A stretch of DNA of 64,000 bases, taken from assembly GCF_009183365.2 (NCBI RefSeq), contig NZ_CP068230.1, forward strand, positions 1,951,001-2,015,000. Direction: 5' to 3'. Source of the stretch: Shewanella algae (lineage in GTDB: Bacteria > Pseudomonadota > Gammaproteobacteria > Enterobacterales > Shewanellaceae). Numbering within the stretch: position 1 is the first letter of the stretch; every line of letters starts with the position of its first letter. A program made the position numbers and the translations under genes. Under the pieces are notes generated by a model, which saw nothing but the letters and a program-made list of their open reading frames with translations, was not told the DNA's origin and searched no databases. This document shows positions 44,995 through 54,460 of this stretch, piece after piece.

Positions 44995-47046
44995 TTATTG
45001 GGCAGGCTTGAGATCTATGCGGTAGACGGCAAAGCCCAGCTCATCGGTACTCAGCTTGGTCATGGTCCTTTGCTGGTTGGCCTGGATGAAGTTGGCTGCC
45101 TTGTCACTGTCCTGGGTCGCAAAGCGGATATCCAGGGCAACAGCCGTATCTATACTCTTGAAGTCCCAGTTATAGTCGGCCGTGGGGTTGACCATGGCGT
45201 CATACTTGTCGGTTTCAGGATTGTATTTGGACTGCTCTGTGATATAAGCCGCCAGAGCTTCACGGTTGGTGTCCGGCAGTTCCAGTACCACGTGCTCGCT
45301 GCCGGTGCCGGCAAACTTTCCGCCAAAGGCGCGGTAGTTGTTGGAGGCGACGATAAATTCCTTGGCCGCCAGGTTTTCACCTGTATAGACAGTGCCTTCG
45401 CTGTCGGTGAAGGCCAGATCCACAATTCGCGACGCATCGGCATTGACCAGAGCACAATCCCGGTCGTATTTGCTTGGCTGAGTCACGTCTATCTTGTAGG
45501 TCACGCCATCGATAACATCAAAGTTGTAGGTGGGGTGGTTATAGTTCACCAGCTCCTGCGGCTCAGTGCTGGCAGGATCTATCTGGTTGAACTGGTTGGC
45601 TGAACACTCGAGCCAGTCTTTCAGCTCGGCGCCGTTTACCTTAACCGCTACCATAGTGTTGGGGTAGAGGTAGAGATCGGCGGCGTTCTTGAAGGTCAGC
45701 GGCCCTTTGTCCACCATCACATACTGATCGGCATCACTGGTGGTGCTATGGCGGCCACCGGCCTTGAACGGCGCGGCTGCAGAGAGCACCGGCAATGACT
45801 TGAGTGCTTCCGGCAGCTTGGCCTTGACGTTGGCTATCTGGGCGTCGGAGACAATCTGCACAGTCGGGTCGTCCTGCACCAGCGTCAGGAAGCTGAACAT
45901 GTCGGCGGCGGCTACCCCGATTGGCTGCTCGACAAAGGCGATGGTACCTTGGTGTTCCAGCTCAACCGCATCGTGAATGTCCTTATCGGCTTCCACCAGA
46001 GGCGTCTTGTTGGCACCGTCATAAATAGGGCGGGCCTCAGTGCGGGCCGAGAGCACAGTCCACTTGCCGTCTTTACGTTGCAGTTTGAAGTCGACCAGGC
46101 CCATGTTGTCGCCCCAGCGACCCGGCATCACGGCGGGGACACCGTTGAGCAGGCCTTTTTCCACATCTGTGTTGGGCAGGTCGGCATAGCGGGCATCGGG
46201 GAAGATGGAGTGGCTGTGGCCGAACATGATGGCATCAATGCCGTCGACATAGGTGAGGGCATAGGTGGCGTTTTCGGCGGCAGGATCGCCTGGGTTTTCG
46301 GTGGAGCCAATGCCTGAGTGCGGAATGGCGATAATGATATCGGCGCCTTCAGCCTTCATTTGCGGCACAAATTTCTTGGCGCTCTCCACTATGCTCTCGG
46401 CGCGAACCTTGCCGGTGAGGTTCTGCTTGTCCCACAGCATAATTTGCGGAGGCACAAATCCTATATAGCCAATCTTGAGCTTGTGACTGTTGCCGTCAGT
46501 GTCCTTAACCTCGGTTTCCTTGATGAGATAAGGGGTAAACAGGTTGTCACCTTTCTTGAGTCCCTTCCAGCAATCATCGGCATCACAATAGACGTTGGCG
46601 TTGACATAGGGGAACTGGGCGCCGGCGAGGGATTTCTCCAGGAAATCCAGGCCGTAGTTGAATTCGTGGTTGCCTATGTTACCCACGGCATAATCGAGCA
46701 GGTTCATCGCCTTGTAGGCGGGGTGCACTTCGCCATCGGTGATACCGACCTTGGCCATATAGTCGCCCATGGGGCTGCCCTGCAACAGATCGCCGTTATC
46801 GACCAATACTGTGTTGGTGACTTCTTTGCGGGCGGCATGGATCAGGCTGGCGGTACGGGCCAGACCTATAGTAGGGTCTTCCTTGCCGCTGTAATAGTTG
46901 TAATCCATGATGTTGGTGTGCAGATCTGTGGTTTCCAAAACCCGCAGATCTACGCTCACCGTTGGCTCATCCTTGTTGTCACTGCCACAGGCACTGAGAC
47001 CCATTGCGGCGGCAACCGCCAGTGTTACTAATGTTTTAGTTTGCAT
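44995..47046 (-). CDS. cpdB: CpdB-like 2',3'-cyclic-nucleotide 2'-phosphodiesterase / 3'-nucleotidase, lipoprotein form
   Basis: 683 residues. The signal ends in a lipobox (AAMGLSACGSDNK, Cys 20), so it should be lipid-anchored, unlike the soluble periplasmic E. coli CpdB. The metallophosphatase motifs are LETTDLHTNIMDYNY, GNHEFNYGLDFLE and FGHSHSIFPD. The C-terminal 5'-nucleotidase domain includes ASNNYRAFGGKFAG, which usually stacks the base. It hydrolyses 2',3'-cyclic nucleotides and 3'-nucleotides from RNA breakdown, for phosphate and nucleoside scavenging. Confidence 0.9.
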   Translation of the reverse strand: MQTKTLVTLAVAAAMGLSACGSDNKDEPTVSVDLRVLETTDLHTNIMDYNYYSGKEDPTIGLARTASLIHAARKEVTNTVLVDNGDLLQGSPMGDYMAKVGITDGEVHPAYKAMNLLDYAVGNIGNHEFNYGLDFLEKSLAGAQFPYVNANVYCDADDCWKGLKKGDNLFTPYLIKETEVKDTDGNSHKLKIGYIGFVPPQIMLWDKQNLTGKVRAESIVESAKKFVPQMKAEGADIIIAIPHSGIGSTENPGDPAAENATYALTYVDGIDAIMFGHSHSIFPDARYADLPNTDVEKGLLNGVPAVMPGRWGDNMGLVDFKLQRKDGKWTVLSARTEARPIYDGANKTPLVEADKDIHDAVELEHQGTIAFVEQPIGVAAADMFSFLTLVQDDPTVQIVSDAQIANVKAKLPEALKSLPVLSAAAPFKAGGRHSTTSDADQYVMVDKGPLTFKNAADLYLYPNTMVAVKVNGAELKDWLECSANQFNQIDPASTEPQELVNYNHPTYNFDVIDGVTYKIDVTQPSKYDRDCALVNADASRIVDLAFTDSEGTVYTGENLAAKEFIVASNNYRAFGGKFAGTGSEHVVLELPDTNREALAAYITEQSKYNPETDKYDAMVNPTADYNWDFKSIDTAVALDIRFATQDSDKAANFIQANQQRTMTKLSTDELGFAVYRIDLKPAQ

Positions 47047-47116
47047 TGTTTACTACTCTTGGTTTTTATTATCGACCCCGGGAGATTATCCCGTCCATCA
47101 TCCGGTTAAATCACTG

Positions 47117-47132
47117 TTAATCATGTGATTAA
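47117..47132. promoter_or_regulatory. Operator-like palindrome upstream of cpdB
   Basis: TTAATCATGTGATTAA is a 16-bp palindrome with exact 7-base arms, about 70 bases before the cpdB start. Two further TGTGA half-sites occur at 47177 and 47210. A CRP or FNR-type regulator is possible but unproven. The rest of the 436-bp divergent gap (47047-47482) shows no gene. Confidence 0.35.
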
Positions 47133-47482
47133 TCTGGTTAACCAAGGCGCAGTATACCCAAAGGCGGCGACACTTATGTGACATCGGCCGTTAAAAACGG
47201 GTGACAATTTGTGACAAGTGGCAAATAAATGTCCGCTGACTGTCCCGGTTGTTCAAAACTTGATCCAGTGACCGCAAGAGGCCCAACTTTGGCGCTGGAT
47301 TTCTGCTCAGTCATGTCGGCCCCTCGGGGGAGGGCAGAATTTCTTACAGTTAAGTCATTGTCCAAATAGCGGAAGAGTTGTTAAGGTAATGGCGGGAATC
47401 AACAGGGCTGTTGCCCCGCCGAGACAGGTGTCCCGGGTATTCAATCATAACTAAGCAATAGCCTGCCGTTAATGGAGTCAAG

Positions 47483-49648
47483 ATGCGTAAGACATTAATC
47501 GCCACCGCCATAGGCGCTGCACTGGTGCTGAGTGCCTGTGCCGAACAGCAAACCAATGAAACCGTCAGCAATGCCCCGGCCAAAGAAGCGAGCCAAAGTA
47601 CGCCAGAGGCAAAAAGCACCGAACAAACAGCAAGCAATGTGCTGCTCAGCCCAAGTCCGCTGCAGTATCATGCCCCGCAGTTCGACAAGATAAAAATCGC
47701 AGACTATCTGCCGGCCTTTGAAGCCGGGATCAAGGAACACAACCAGCAAATTGCCGGCATAATCAACAACAGCGAAGCCGCTTCGTTTGATAACACCATA
47801 GTGGCGATGGAAAAGACCGGCGCCATTCTCAATCGTACTTCCAGGGTCTTCTTCAATCTGGCCGGGTTGATCTCCAACGATGAGTTTCAGGCCATTCAAG
47901 GGGAAATCGTTCCCAAGCTTACCGAACACAGCGACAATATTTTCCTCAATCCCAAGTTGTTTGCCCGGGTTGAAGCTGTCTACAACCACAAAGATAGCCT
48001 GAGCGCGCAAGATCAGCGTCTGGTGGACTTCTATTACAATCAGTTCGTCCGTGCCGGCGCCAAATTGAGCGAAGCCGACAAGACCCAAATGCGTGAGCTC
48101 AACGGTGAGCTGGCCACATTGTCGACCGAGTTTTCGCAAAACATTCTCAAGTCGTTTAAGGATGATGTGATCCTGGTGACCGATAAGGCGCAGCTCAAAG
48201 GCTTGAGTGAGGATGAGATAGGCGCCCTGGCCAACGCCGCCAAGGAAGCGGGTAAAGAGGGCTACCTGATAAGCCTGGTGAATACCACCCGCCAGCCACT
48301 GCTGTCGAGCCTGGAAGACAGAGGCCTGAGAGAGAAAATTTGGCAGACTTCGGCCAATCGCGCCATGGCCAGCAATGGTCCTATCGTACTCAAGCAGGCA
48401 CAGTTGCGCGCCGAAAAGGCCAAACTGCTGGGTTATGAAACCTGGGCTGACTATGCACTGGCCGATCAGATGGCCGGTAATCCGGATGCGGTATTTGCCA
48501 TTTTGGATGACCTGGCACCCAAGGCCGTTACCAAGGCTAAGGCTGAAGGCAAGGATATCCAGGCGCAAATCAAGGCATCCGGTGCCGACTTTGAGCTGCA
48601 GCCATGGGACTGGGCCTTCTATGCCGAGCAGGTTCGCAAGGCCAAATACGATCTGGATGAGAGCCAGATCAAGCCCTACTTCGAATTCAATACCGTGCTG
48701 AATGACGGCATGTTCTACGCCATGCAGAAGTTCTACGGCATCACAATGAAAGAGCGCAAGGATCTGCCGGTATGGCAGGAAGATGTCCGCGCCTGGGAAG
48801 TATTCAACGAAGACGGCAGCTCTATCGGGCTCTTCTATCTGGACCCTTACGCCAGAGTAGGCAAGAACGGCGGCGCCTGGATGGATGAGTACGTGACCCA
48901 AAGCTTCCTTTTGGATAACAAGCCTGTGGTGTACAACGCGCTCAATATTCCCAAGCCAGCCGAAGGTCAGCCTACGCTGATGACCTTTGATGAAGTGACT
49001 ACCATGTTCCATGAGTTTGGCCACGGCATTCATGGTTTGTTCTCGCAGGTGAAATACCCAAGCCTTGCTGGTACCGCTACTCCAAGGGACTTTGTTGAGT
49101 TCCCATCCCAGGCCAACGAGGATTGGGCCACAGATCCGGACGTTTTGGCTCACTATGCCAAACATTACAAAACCGGCGAGCCAATTCCGCAAGCCTTGCT
49201 GGAAAAAGTGCGAGCAGCGGCTACCTTCAACCAGGGCTATGACACGGTAGAGTATCTGGCCGCAGCGCTGCTTGATATGGAGTGGCACTCACTCAAGGCT
49301 GGTGAACAAGTGGCGGACGTTAAATCCTTCGAAGCCAAGGCCCGTGCCAAACATGGCCTGGATTACGCGCCTGTGTTGCCACGTTACCAGTCGACTTATT
49401 TCAGCCATGTATTCGGTGGCGGTTACTCGGCCGGATATTATGCTTACCTGTGGACCGAAGTGTTCGCTGCCGACGCCTTTGCCCATACCATGGCAGAAGG
49501 TGGCCTCAAACGAGCCAATGGTGACAAGTATCGTCAGGCAATTCTCTCCAAGGGGAACAGTGAGGATCTGATGCAGGACTACATCCAGTTCCGCGGCCAG
49601 AAACCCACAGTGGATGCGCTGCTCAAGCGCCGAGGCCTGGTAGACTGA
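47483..49648 (+). CDS. M3 family metallopeptidase (peptidyl-dipeptidase Dcp type), lipoprotein, first copy
   Basis: 721 residues. A lipobox (GAALVLSACAEQQ) is followed by a Ser/Thr-rich spacer. The zinc site is HEFGH at 510-514 (TMFHEFGHGIHGLFS). Other M3 marks are YFSHVFGGGYSAGYYAYLW and FPSQANEDWATDPD. The family removes dipeptides from the C-terminus of short peptides. As a lipoprotein it would act in the periplasm or at the outer membrane. GGAG precedes ATG 47483. A related gene lies at 50223 on the other strand. Confidence 0.92.
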   Translation: MRKTLIATAIGAALVLSACAEQQTNETVSNAPAKEASQSTPEAKSTEQTASNVLLSPSPLQYHAPQFDKIKIADYLPAFEAGIKEHNQQIAGIINNSEAASFDNTIVAMEKTGAILNRTSRVFFNLAGLISNDEFQAIQGEIVPKLTEHSDNIFLNPKLFARVEAVYNHKDSLSAQDQRLVDFYYNQFVRAGAKLSEADKTQMRELNGELATLSTEFSQNILKSFKDDVILVTDKAQLKGLSEDEIGALANAAKEAGKEGYLISLVNTTRQPLLSSLEDRGLREKIWQTSANRAMASNGPIVLKQAQLRAEKAKLLGYETWADYALADQMAGNPDAVFAILDDLAPKAVTKAKAEGKDIQAQIKASGADFELQPWDWAFYAEQVRKAKYDLDESQIKPYFEFNTVLNDGMFYAMQKFYGITMKERKDLPVWQEDVRAWEVFNEDGSSIGLFYLDPYARVGKNGGAWMDEYVTQSFLLDNKPVVYNALNIPKPAEGQPTLMTFDEVTTMFHEFGHGIHGLFSQVKYPSLAGTATPRDFVEFPSQANEDWATDPDVLAHYAKHYKTGEPIPQALLEKVRAAATFNQGYDTVEYLAAALLDMEWHSLKAGEQVADVKSFEAKARAKHGLDYAPVLPRYQSTYFSHVFGGGYSAGYYAYLWTEVFAADAFAHTMAEGGLKRANGDKYRQAILSKGNSEDLMQDYIQFRGQKPTVDALLKRRGLVD

Positions 49649-49658
49649 AACCTTTGAT

Positions 49659-49687
49659 AACACCCGCCAAATGGCGGGTGTTTTTTA
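49659..49687 (+). terminator. Terminator after the first M3 peptidase gene
   Basis: AACACCCGCC / GGCGGGTGTT, then TTTT. Confidence 0.9.
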
Positions 49688-49712
49688 TCCCTCAAATAAG
49701 ATGATAAAAGCT

Positions 49713-50129
49713 ATGGAAGCTATTCGTTATCCCATCAAGGGCAGTTGCCAGTGCGGCGCTGTCAGTTATCGCTTGTTGGCGCCGCCGCAGATGGTGGTGG
49801 CCTGCCACTGCAAGGAATGCCAGAAGCTGTCCACCAGTGCCTTCAGCATCACGGCGATTGTCAGAGCCGAAGATATAGAATTCAGTGGCGAACTGAGCCA
49901 TTGGCAGCGTGGTTCGGCCAGCGGTAATATCAGCGCCGCCAAGTTTTGTGGTCGCTGCGGCAATCGTATCTATCACTACAACCCGGCAGAGCCGCAGAGT
50001 ATCAAGCTCAAGCCCAGTAACCTGGAAGATACCCGTATCATTCAGCCGAGTGCCCATGCCTGGGTCAGTGAAAAGCAGGACTGGTTTGTTATCCCGCCCG
50101 GAGTCAAGCAATACACCGGTCAGCCTTGA
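49713..50129 (+). CDS. GFA family protein (glutathione-dependent formaldehyde-activating-like), first copy
   Basis: 138 residues from ATG 49713; an ATG at 49701 is also possible and neither has a strong Shine-Dalgarno. The zinc-binding pattern is clear: GSCQCGAVSYR, ACHCKECQK, KFCGRCGNRIYHY. The fold is shared with Gfa and CENP-V. The reaction is unknown for most members, and there is no proof of formaldehyde activity. A second GFA gene lies at 54461, with lower similarity by eye. Confidence 0.85.
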   Translation: MEAIRYPIKGSCQCGAVSYRLLAPPQMVVACHCKECQKLSTSAFSITAIVRAEDIEFSGELSHWQRGSASGNISAAKFCGRCGNRIYHYNPAEPQSIKLKPSNLEDTRIIQPSAHAWVSEKQDWFVIPPGVKQYTGQP

Positions 50130-50155
50130 GAAAGCCCAGCCCTGATAAAGAACTA

Positions 50156-50186
50156 AAAAAGCCGTTCACTGAGTGAACGGCTTTTT
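50156..50186. terminator. Bidirectional terminator
   Basis: AAAAAGCCGTTCACT and its exact inverted copy, one base apart, between the convergent GFA and second M3 genes. Confidence 0.92.
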
Positions 50187-50222
50187 GATTGCGCTGCTGG
50201 ACATTGCTAATCCGGCAAGCGT

Positions 50223-52433
50223 TTATTCCGCCAGCAGGCCGCGACTGCGCAGCAGTGGCTCAATGGCGGCTTCCTGACCACGGAACGCCTTGTAAAGCGC
50301 CATAGGATCTTCACTGCCACCGCGCTCAAGGATGTTACTGCGGAACGCCTTGGCGGTAGCCGGGTCAAAAATACCGTTTTCCTTGAAGGCCTCAAAGGCA
50401 TCGGCGCCGAGAATGTCAGACCAGATATAGGAGTAATAACCGGCCGAATATCCTCCGGAGAAGATGTGGCTGAAGTAGGTGGAGCGATAGCGCGGAGCTA
50501 TCTCAGAGATCAGCCCCATATTGCTCAGCGATTGCTGCTCGAAGGCGGCCGCATCCTGAGGTTCGGTGACGCTGCTGCTGTGCCAGTCCAGATCCAGCTT
50601 GGTGGCTGCCATGTATTCCACCGTGGCGAAACCCTGGTTGAACTTGCTGGCGGCGCGGATCTTGTCTACCAGGCTCTGGGGGATCACCTCACCGGTTTGA
50701 TAGTGCTTGGCAAAATGCGCCAGCACATCCGGTTGAGTCATCCAGTTTTCCATCACCTGTGACGGGAACTCCACATAGTCGCGGGGCACGGAAGTGCCGG
50801 ACTGGGAACGATACTCCACCTTGGACAGCAAGGCGTGCAGCGCATGGCCGAATTCATGGAACAGGGTACCGGCTTCATCGAAGGTCAGCAGCGTCGGCTC
50901 ATCGCCACTGGGGCGAGGGTAATTGAGTACGTTGACTATGATGGGCTGCTCGTTGACGCCATCGACCACCGCCTGGCGGCGATAGGCATTGGACCAGGCG
51001 CCGCCGCGTTTGCTGTCACGCACATAGTAATCGCCAAAGAAGATACCGATAACGCTGCCATCTTTATCTTTCACCTCGAAGGTGCGTACATCCGGGTGAT
51101 ACTTGGGCAGATCGTCACGCTCGGTGACACTGATGCCATAGAGGCGGTTGGCAGTGTAGAACACGCCCTTGAGGGTGTTTTCCAGCGAGAAGTATGGCTT
51201 GGTCTGCTGTTCGTTAAAGCTGTACTTGGCGACGCGTATCTTGTCGGCATAGTACCACCAGTCCCAGGCGGCCAGTTTGAAATCCTTGCCTTCGCTGTCG
51301 ATAAGCTTTTGCATCTCGGCCTTTTCGGCTTCGGCCTGGGCCAGGGCGGCGGGCCAAATTTTATCCAGCAGGGCGTAGACATTTTCCGGAGTCTTGGCAG
51401 TACGCTCTTCCAGCACATAGTGGGCGTGGCTCGGATAGCCCAGAAGCTGGGCTCGTTTGGCTCTAAGAGCCGCCAGCTCTGCCAGCACCTTCTTGTTGTC
51501 GTGGGCGTTGTCGTTGTTACCGCGCTCGATATAACCCTTGTAGAGTTTTTCTCTCAGCTCTCGGTTATCGGCATAGGTCAAAAACGGGGTGACGGAGGGG
51601 CGTTGGGTGGTAAATACCCATTTGCCGGGATGGCCGCGCTTGATGGCCGCCTGGGCGGCAACGTCAATCACATCCTGCGGCAGACCGGCCAGATCGGCCT
51701 GCTTGTCTATCACAAGTTCAAAGTCGTTGGTTTCTGCCAGCACATTGTCGCCGAACTCCAAGCTCAGCTTGCCAATCGCTTCATTGAGCTTTCTAAGCTC
51801 CGCCTTACCGGCTTCATCCAGGTTGGCACCGCCGCGGCTGAAGCGTTTGTAGGTGTCTTCGAGCAGCTTCTGCTGCGCCGGGTTCAGTACCAGCTGATCT
51901 TTTTGCTGATAGACAGCCTTGACCCGCTGAAACAAGGCGTTGTTCAGGTAAATATCATCGCGGCTGGAAGACAACAACGGGGATACTTCCTTGGAGATCT
52001 TCTGCAGCTCGGCGGAGGTGTCGGCGCTGGTGAGGTTATAAAACACCCCTGACACCTTGGTCAGCAAGGCGCCACTGCGCTCCATGGCTTCTATGGTGTT
52101 GGCAAAGTCAGCGGCGGCCGGATTATCTATGATGGCCTGAATCTCTGCCTTGCGCTCGGCAATCCCTTGTTTGAAGGCCGGCAGGTAATGCTCGGACTTG
52201 ATGCGATCAAAGGCGGGGATTTCAAGGTAAGTATTCCAGGGCTGGAAGAAAGGGTTGTCCCGGGTTTGTTCGGCCTTGGCTGCGGCTGGGTTTGTGCCTG
52301 TGCCATTCTGGAGAGCAGGCGCTTGAGTTTGGGCAGATGTGTCGCTCTGGGATACAGGCTGGTTGTCGCAGGCGCTCAGTGTCAGCGCCAATCCCAGGGC
52401 CAGAGCCACTGGAGAGAGGGTCATTCCCTTCAT
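50223..52433 (-). CDS. M3 family metallopeptidase (Dcp type), lipoprotein, second copy
   Basis: 736 residues. The signal ends LALTLSACDNQ. HEFGH is at 526-530 (TLFHEFGHALHALLSK). The opening NPFFQPWNTYLEIPAFDRIK and the end FSHIFSGGYSAGYYSYIWSD match the family. It is clearly related to the gene at 47483 along its length, but too diverged for a recent duplication. GAGGA stands six bases before ATG 52433. It is likely to cut peptides in the periplasm. Confidence 0.92.
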   Translation of the reverse strand: MKGMTLSPVALALGLALTLSACDNQPVSQSDTSAQTQAPALQNGTGTNPAAAKAEQTRDNPFFQPWNTYLEIPAFDRIKSEHYLPAFKQGIAERKAEIQAIIDNPAAADFANTIEAMERSGALLTKVSGVFYNLTSADTSAELQKISKEVSPLLSSSRDDIYLNNALFQRVKAVYQQKDQLVLNPAQQKLLEDTYKRFSRGGANLDEAGKAELRKLNEAIGKLSLEFGDNVLAETNDFELVIDKQADLAGLPQDVIDVAAQAAIKRGHPGKWVFTTQRPSVTPFLTYADNRELREKLYKGYIERGNNDNAHDNKKVLAELAALRAKRAQLLGYPSHAHYVLEERTAKTPENVYALLDKIWPAALAQAEAEKAEMQKLIDSEGKDFKLAAWDWWYYADKIRVAKYSFNEQQTKPYFSLENTLKGVFYTANRLYGISVTERDDLPKYHPDVRTFEVKDKDGSVIGIFFGDYYVRDSKRGGAWSNAYRRQAVVDGVNEQPIIVNVLNYPRPSGDEPTLLTFDEAGTLFHEFGHALHALLSKVEYRSQSGTSVPRDYVEFPSQVMENWMTQPDVLAHFAKHYQTGEVIPQSLVDKIRAASKFNQGFATVEYMAATKLDLDWHSSSVTEPQDAAAFEQQSLSNMGLISEIAPRYRSTYFSHIFSGGYSAGYYSYIWSDILGADAFEAFKENGIFDPATAKAFRSNILERGGSEDPMALYKAFRGQEAAIEPLLRSRGLLAE

Positions 52434-52635
52434 TGTTATTCCTCTATGCTGGTGTTTATCTCCCGTATGGCGCAGCGGGCCGCGCCGAAGCCGTCCTTAG
52501 TAACATGCCGTATTGAAAAAGGCCAATTTTGTCCTGTTTAGTTTGTAACAAAATTTAGCGAATGCAGTATCGAAACTGTATCTGTGGCACACTCTCAGGC
52601 CATTGAAAATAAAAGATAACAAAAGCCACCCTGCC

Positions 52636-54267
52636 ATGATGATAAGAACACTTTCCCGTTTATCCCTGTCGCTGTCCCTGTGCGTGTTTGCTCCTTTTGT
52701 AAGCGCAGAGAGCGGCCTTACGGCTCAGCCCTCGAGCCAGGTTTCAAGCCAGACTTCAAGCGTAAGTGCTGCCCAAGGTACAGAGTCTGCAACGAGTAAA
52801 GTCTCGCCACTGTCGAAAACCTTGGCCCAGTACAGCCTTGACCGCTACGGCAGCGAGATGGAACAGAGTCTCGCCGAGTTGGTGAACTTCAATACCGAGG
52901 CTATCCCAGGGTTGACACCCGACACCAATCCGGAATTCATCGGCTTCAAGCAGGCGCTCAAGGCCCAAGCTGAGCAGTTGGGGCTGGATTATGCCGATCA
53001 CGGTTATGTGCTCTTGATAGGCCTTGGCGAAGACAGGGGCGGCGGCGCTAATAAGCTTGGCATTATTACCCATGGGGATGTGCAGCCGGCCAATTCAACG
53101 CTTTGGCACCAGAGTCCCTATCAACTGGATACTCAATCGCAACCGGGCAAGCTGATAGGCCGCGGCACCGAAGATGACAAGGGGCCGATAGTCACCGCCA
53201 TGTATGCCATGAAGGCGCTCAAGGACAAGTCGGTAAAACTGAATCGCCGCATCGAGCTCATGGTATATCTGGCCGAGGAGTCGGACTGGGAGCCGCTGAA
53301 AGTGTTTCTCAAGGACTATCAAGCGGCCGATATGAATATCACCATAGACGCCGAATATCCTGTAGTCACCGCCGAGAAGGGCTGGAGTCAGATAAAACTC
53401 ACGATACCTGAACCCAAAGTCAAGGCGCCTAATTTCGATAAACCGCAACTGCAGCATTTCAGCGGTGGCTCATTTGCCAGTCAGATCCCCCAGCAGGCCT
53501 TGGCCCTGATCCGCGGAGCCGACAGCGCCATGGTCAGCCGTTTGCAACGCGCCGCAGAAGCCCAGCAGGGGATGCGCTATGATTTTACCCTGGATTTCGA
53601 CAGCCTGGAGATAGCCGCCAACGGTAAATCGGCCCATTCCTCAACCCCTGAAGATGGTGTCAATGCCGTGACTCATCTGGCTGCGCTGTTGGAGTCTGAG
53701 ATATTTGCGCCGAGCCAGTCGGCATTAACCCTGGCATTTATCAATGAAATGATAGGCTTGGACCTCTATGCCGAGCGCTTTGGCGAGCTGGGCTATAGTG
53801 ATGATTTTATGGGCCCTATGTCGCTGGCGCCGACTGTGGTGGAGTGGGGGCAGGGTGGTACCAGTATTACGCTTAACCTAAGGCGCCCCATAGGCAAGAG
53901 CCCGGAAACCTTGGATAAACAGCTGTCTGCGGCGCTGGCCGGTTGGCAGCAATCCCACGGCGTGACTCTGGTCGATGTCAGCAGCTATTGGGGCGAGCCC
54001 AAGGTGATGGATAAGGCGCCGCATCTGCAAACCCTGCTCAATGTGTTTGCCGAGTTTACCGGTATTACCGACCCTAAACCTGTTGCTATTGGCGGCTCCA
54101 CCAACAGTAAACTGTTTCCCAATGCCCTCAGTTTTGGTCCGGCCATGCCGGGTGTCGAGTATACAGGCCACAGTGAACATGAGTTTATCACCCGCGAGCA
54201 GTTGCAGCTGAACCTTAAGATGTACACCGCTGCCATGGTGGAGTTGGCGGTAAACCCGGGATCATAA
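52636..54267 (+). CDS. M20 family dipeptidase (PepV-like), secreted
   Basis: 543 residues from ATG 52636, which starts the signal peptide (SRLSLSLSLCVFAPFVSA). An upstream TTG at 52603 would add 11 polar residues, and no strong Shine-Dalgarno marks either. Metal-binding motifs are IITHGDVQPAN, GRGTEDDKGPIVTAMYAMKA and VYLAEESDWE. KSAHSSTPEDGVNAV and a C-terminal GHSEHEF give further active-site residues. It should release amino acids from dipeptides, fitting the two nearby M3 enzymes that make dipeptides. A mobile-element copy lies just past the stop. Confidence 0.88.
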   Translation: MMIRTLSRLSLSLSLCVFAPFVSAESGLTAQPSSQVSSQTSSVSAAQGTESATSKVSPLSKTLAQYSLDRYGSEMEQSLAELVNFNTEAIPGLTPDTNPEFIGFKQALKAQAEQLGLDYADHGYVLLIGLGEDRGGGANKLGIITHGDVQPANSTLWHQSPYQLDTQSQPGKLIGRGTEDDKGPIVTAMYAMKALKDKSVKLNRRIELMVYLAEESDWEPLKVFLKDYQAADMNITIDAEYPVVTAEKGWSQIKLTIPEPKVKAPNFDKPQLQHFSGGSFASQIPQQALALIRGADSAMVSRLQRAAEAQQGMRYDFTLDFDSLEIAANGKSAHSSTPEDGVNAVTHLAALLESEIFAPSQSALTLAFINEMIGLDLYAERFGELGYSDDFMGPMSLAPTVVEWGQGGTSITLNLRRPIGKSPETLDKQLSAALAGWQQSHGVTLVDVSSYWGEPKVMDKAPHLQTLLNVFAEFTGITDPKPVAIGGSTNSKLFPNALSFGPAMPGVEYTGHSEHEFITREQLQLNLKMYTAAMVELAVNPGS

Positions 54268-54273
54268 GTCTAG

Positions 54274-54372
54274 GGAAGGTGCGAATAAGTCCCATGTGTG
54301 CTCTGCGTCGGCTTACAGGCCTGAATGCAAGGGGGGCGCAGCAAATGGCCCTAGTCCTTTACAATACTTCCC
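54274..54372. mobile_element. MITE-like palindromic element, copy B (about 100 bp, internally deleted)
   Basis: It begins GGAAGGTGCGAATAAGTCCC and over about 85 bases follows the inverted right part of copy A at 42864-43141 with few changes (ATGTGTGCTCTGCGTCGGC, TTACAGGCCTGAATGCAAGG). It then ends early in ACTTCCC, an imperfect other end. It starts 7 bases after the M20 peptidase stop. Confidence 0.65.
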
Positions 54373-54460
54373 TAAGCTGCCGAGATAATCGCTCTTGAGT
54401 AAAAGTAAAGTCATGCGGACTGGGAGTGGCGCTATCATCACAGGGCGGTGCCTTATACTC

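Noticed and set aside
47117..47132. Full CRP or FNR consensus site
   Set aside because: The palindrome is perfect, but its spacing and arms do not match either consensus, so only an unnamed operator is listed.
47495..49288. A 597-codon open frame antisense to the M3 peptidase gene
   Set aside because: The plus-strand frame has clear M3 motifs and a signal; the antisense frame is a codon-bias shadow in GC-rich DNA.
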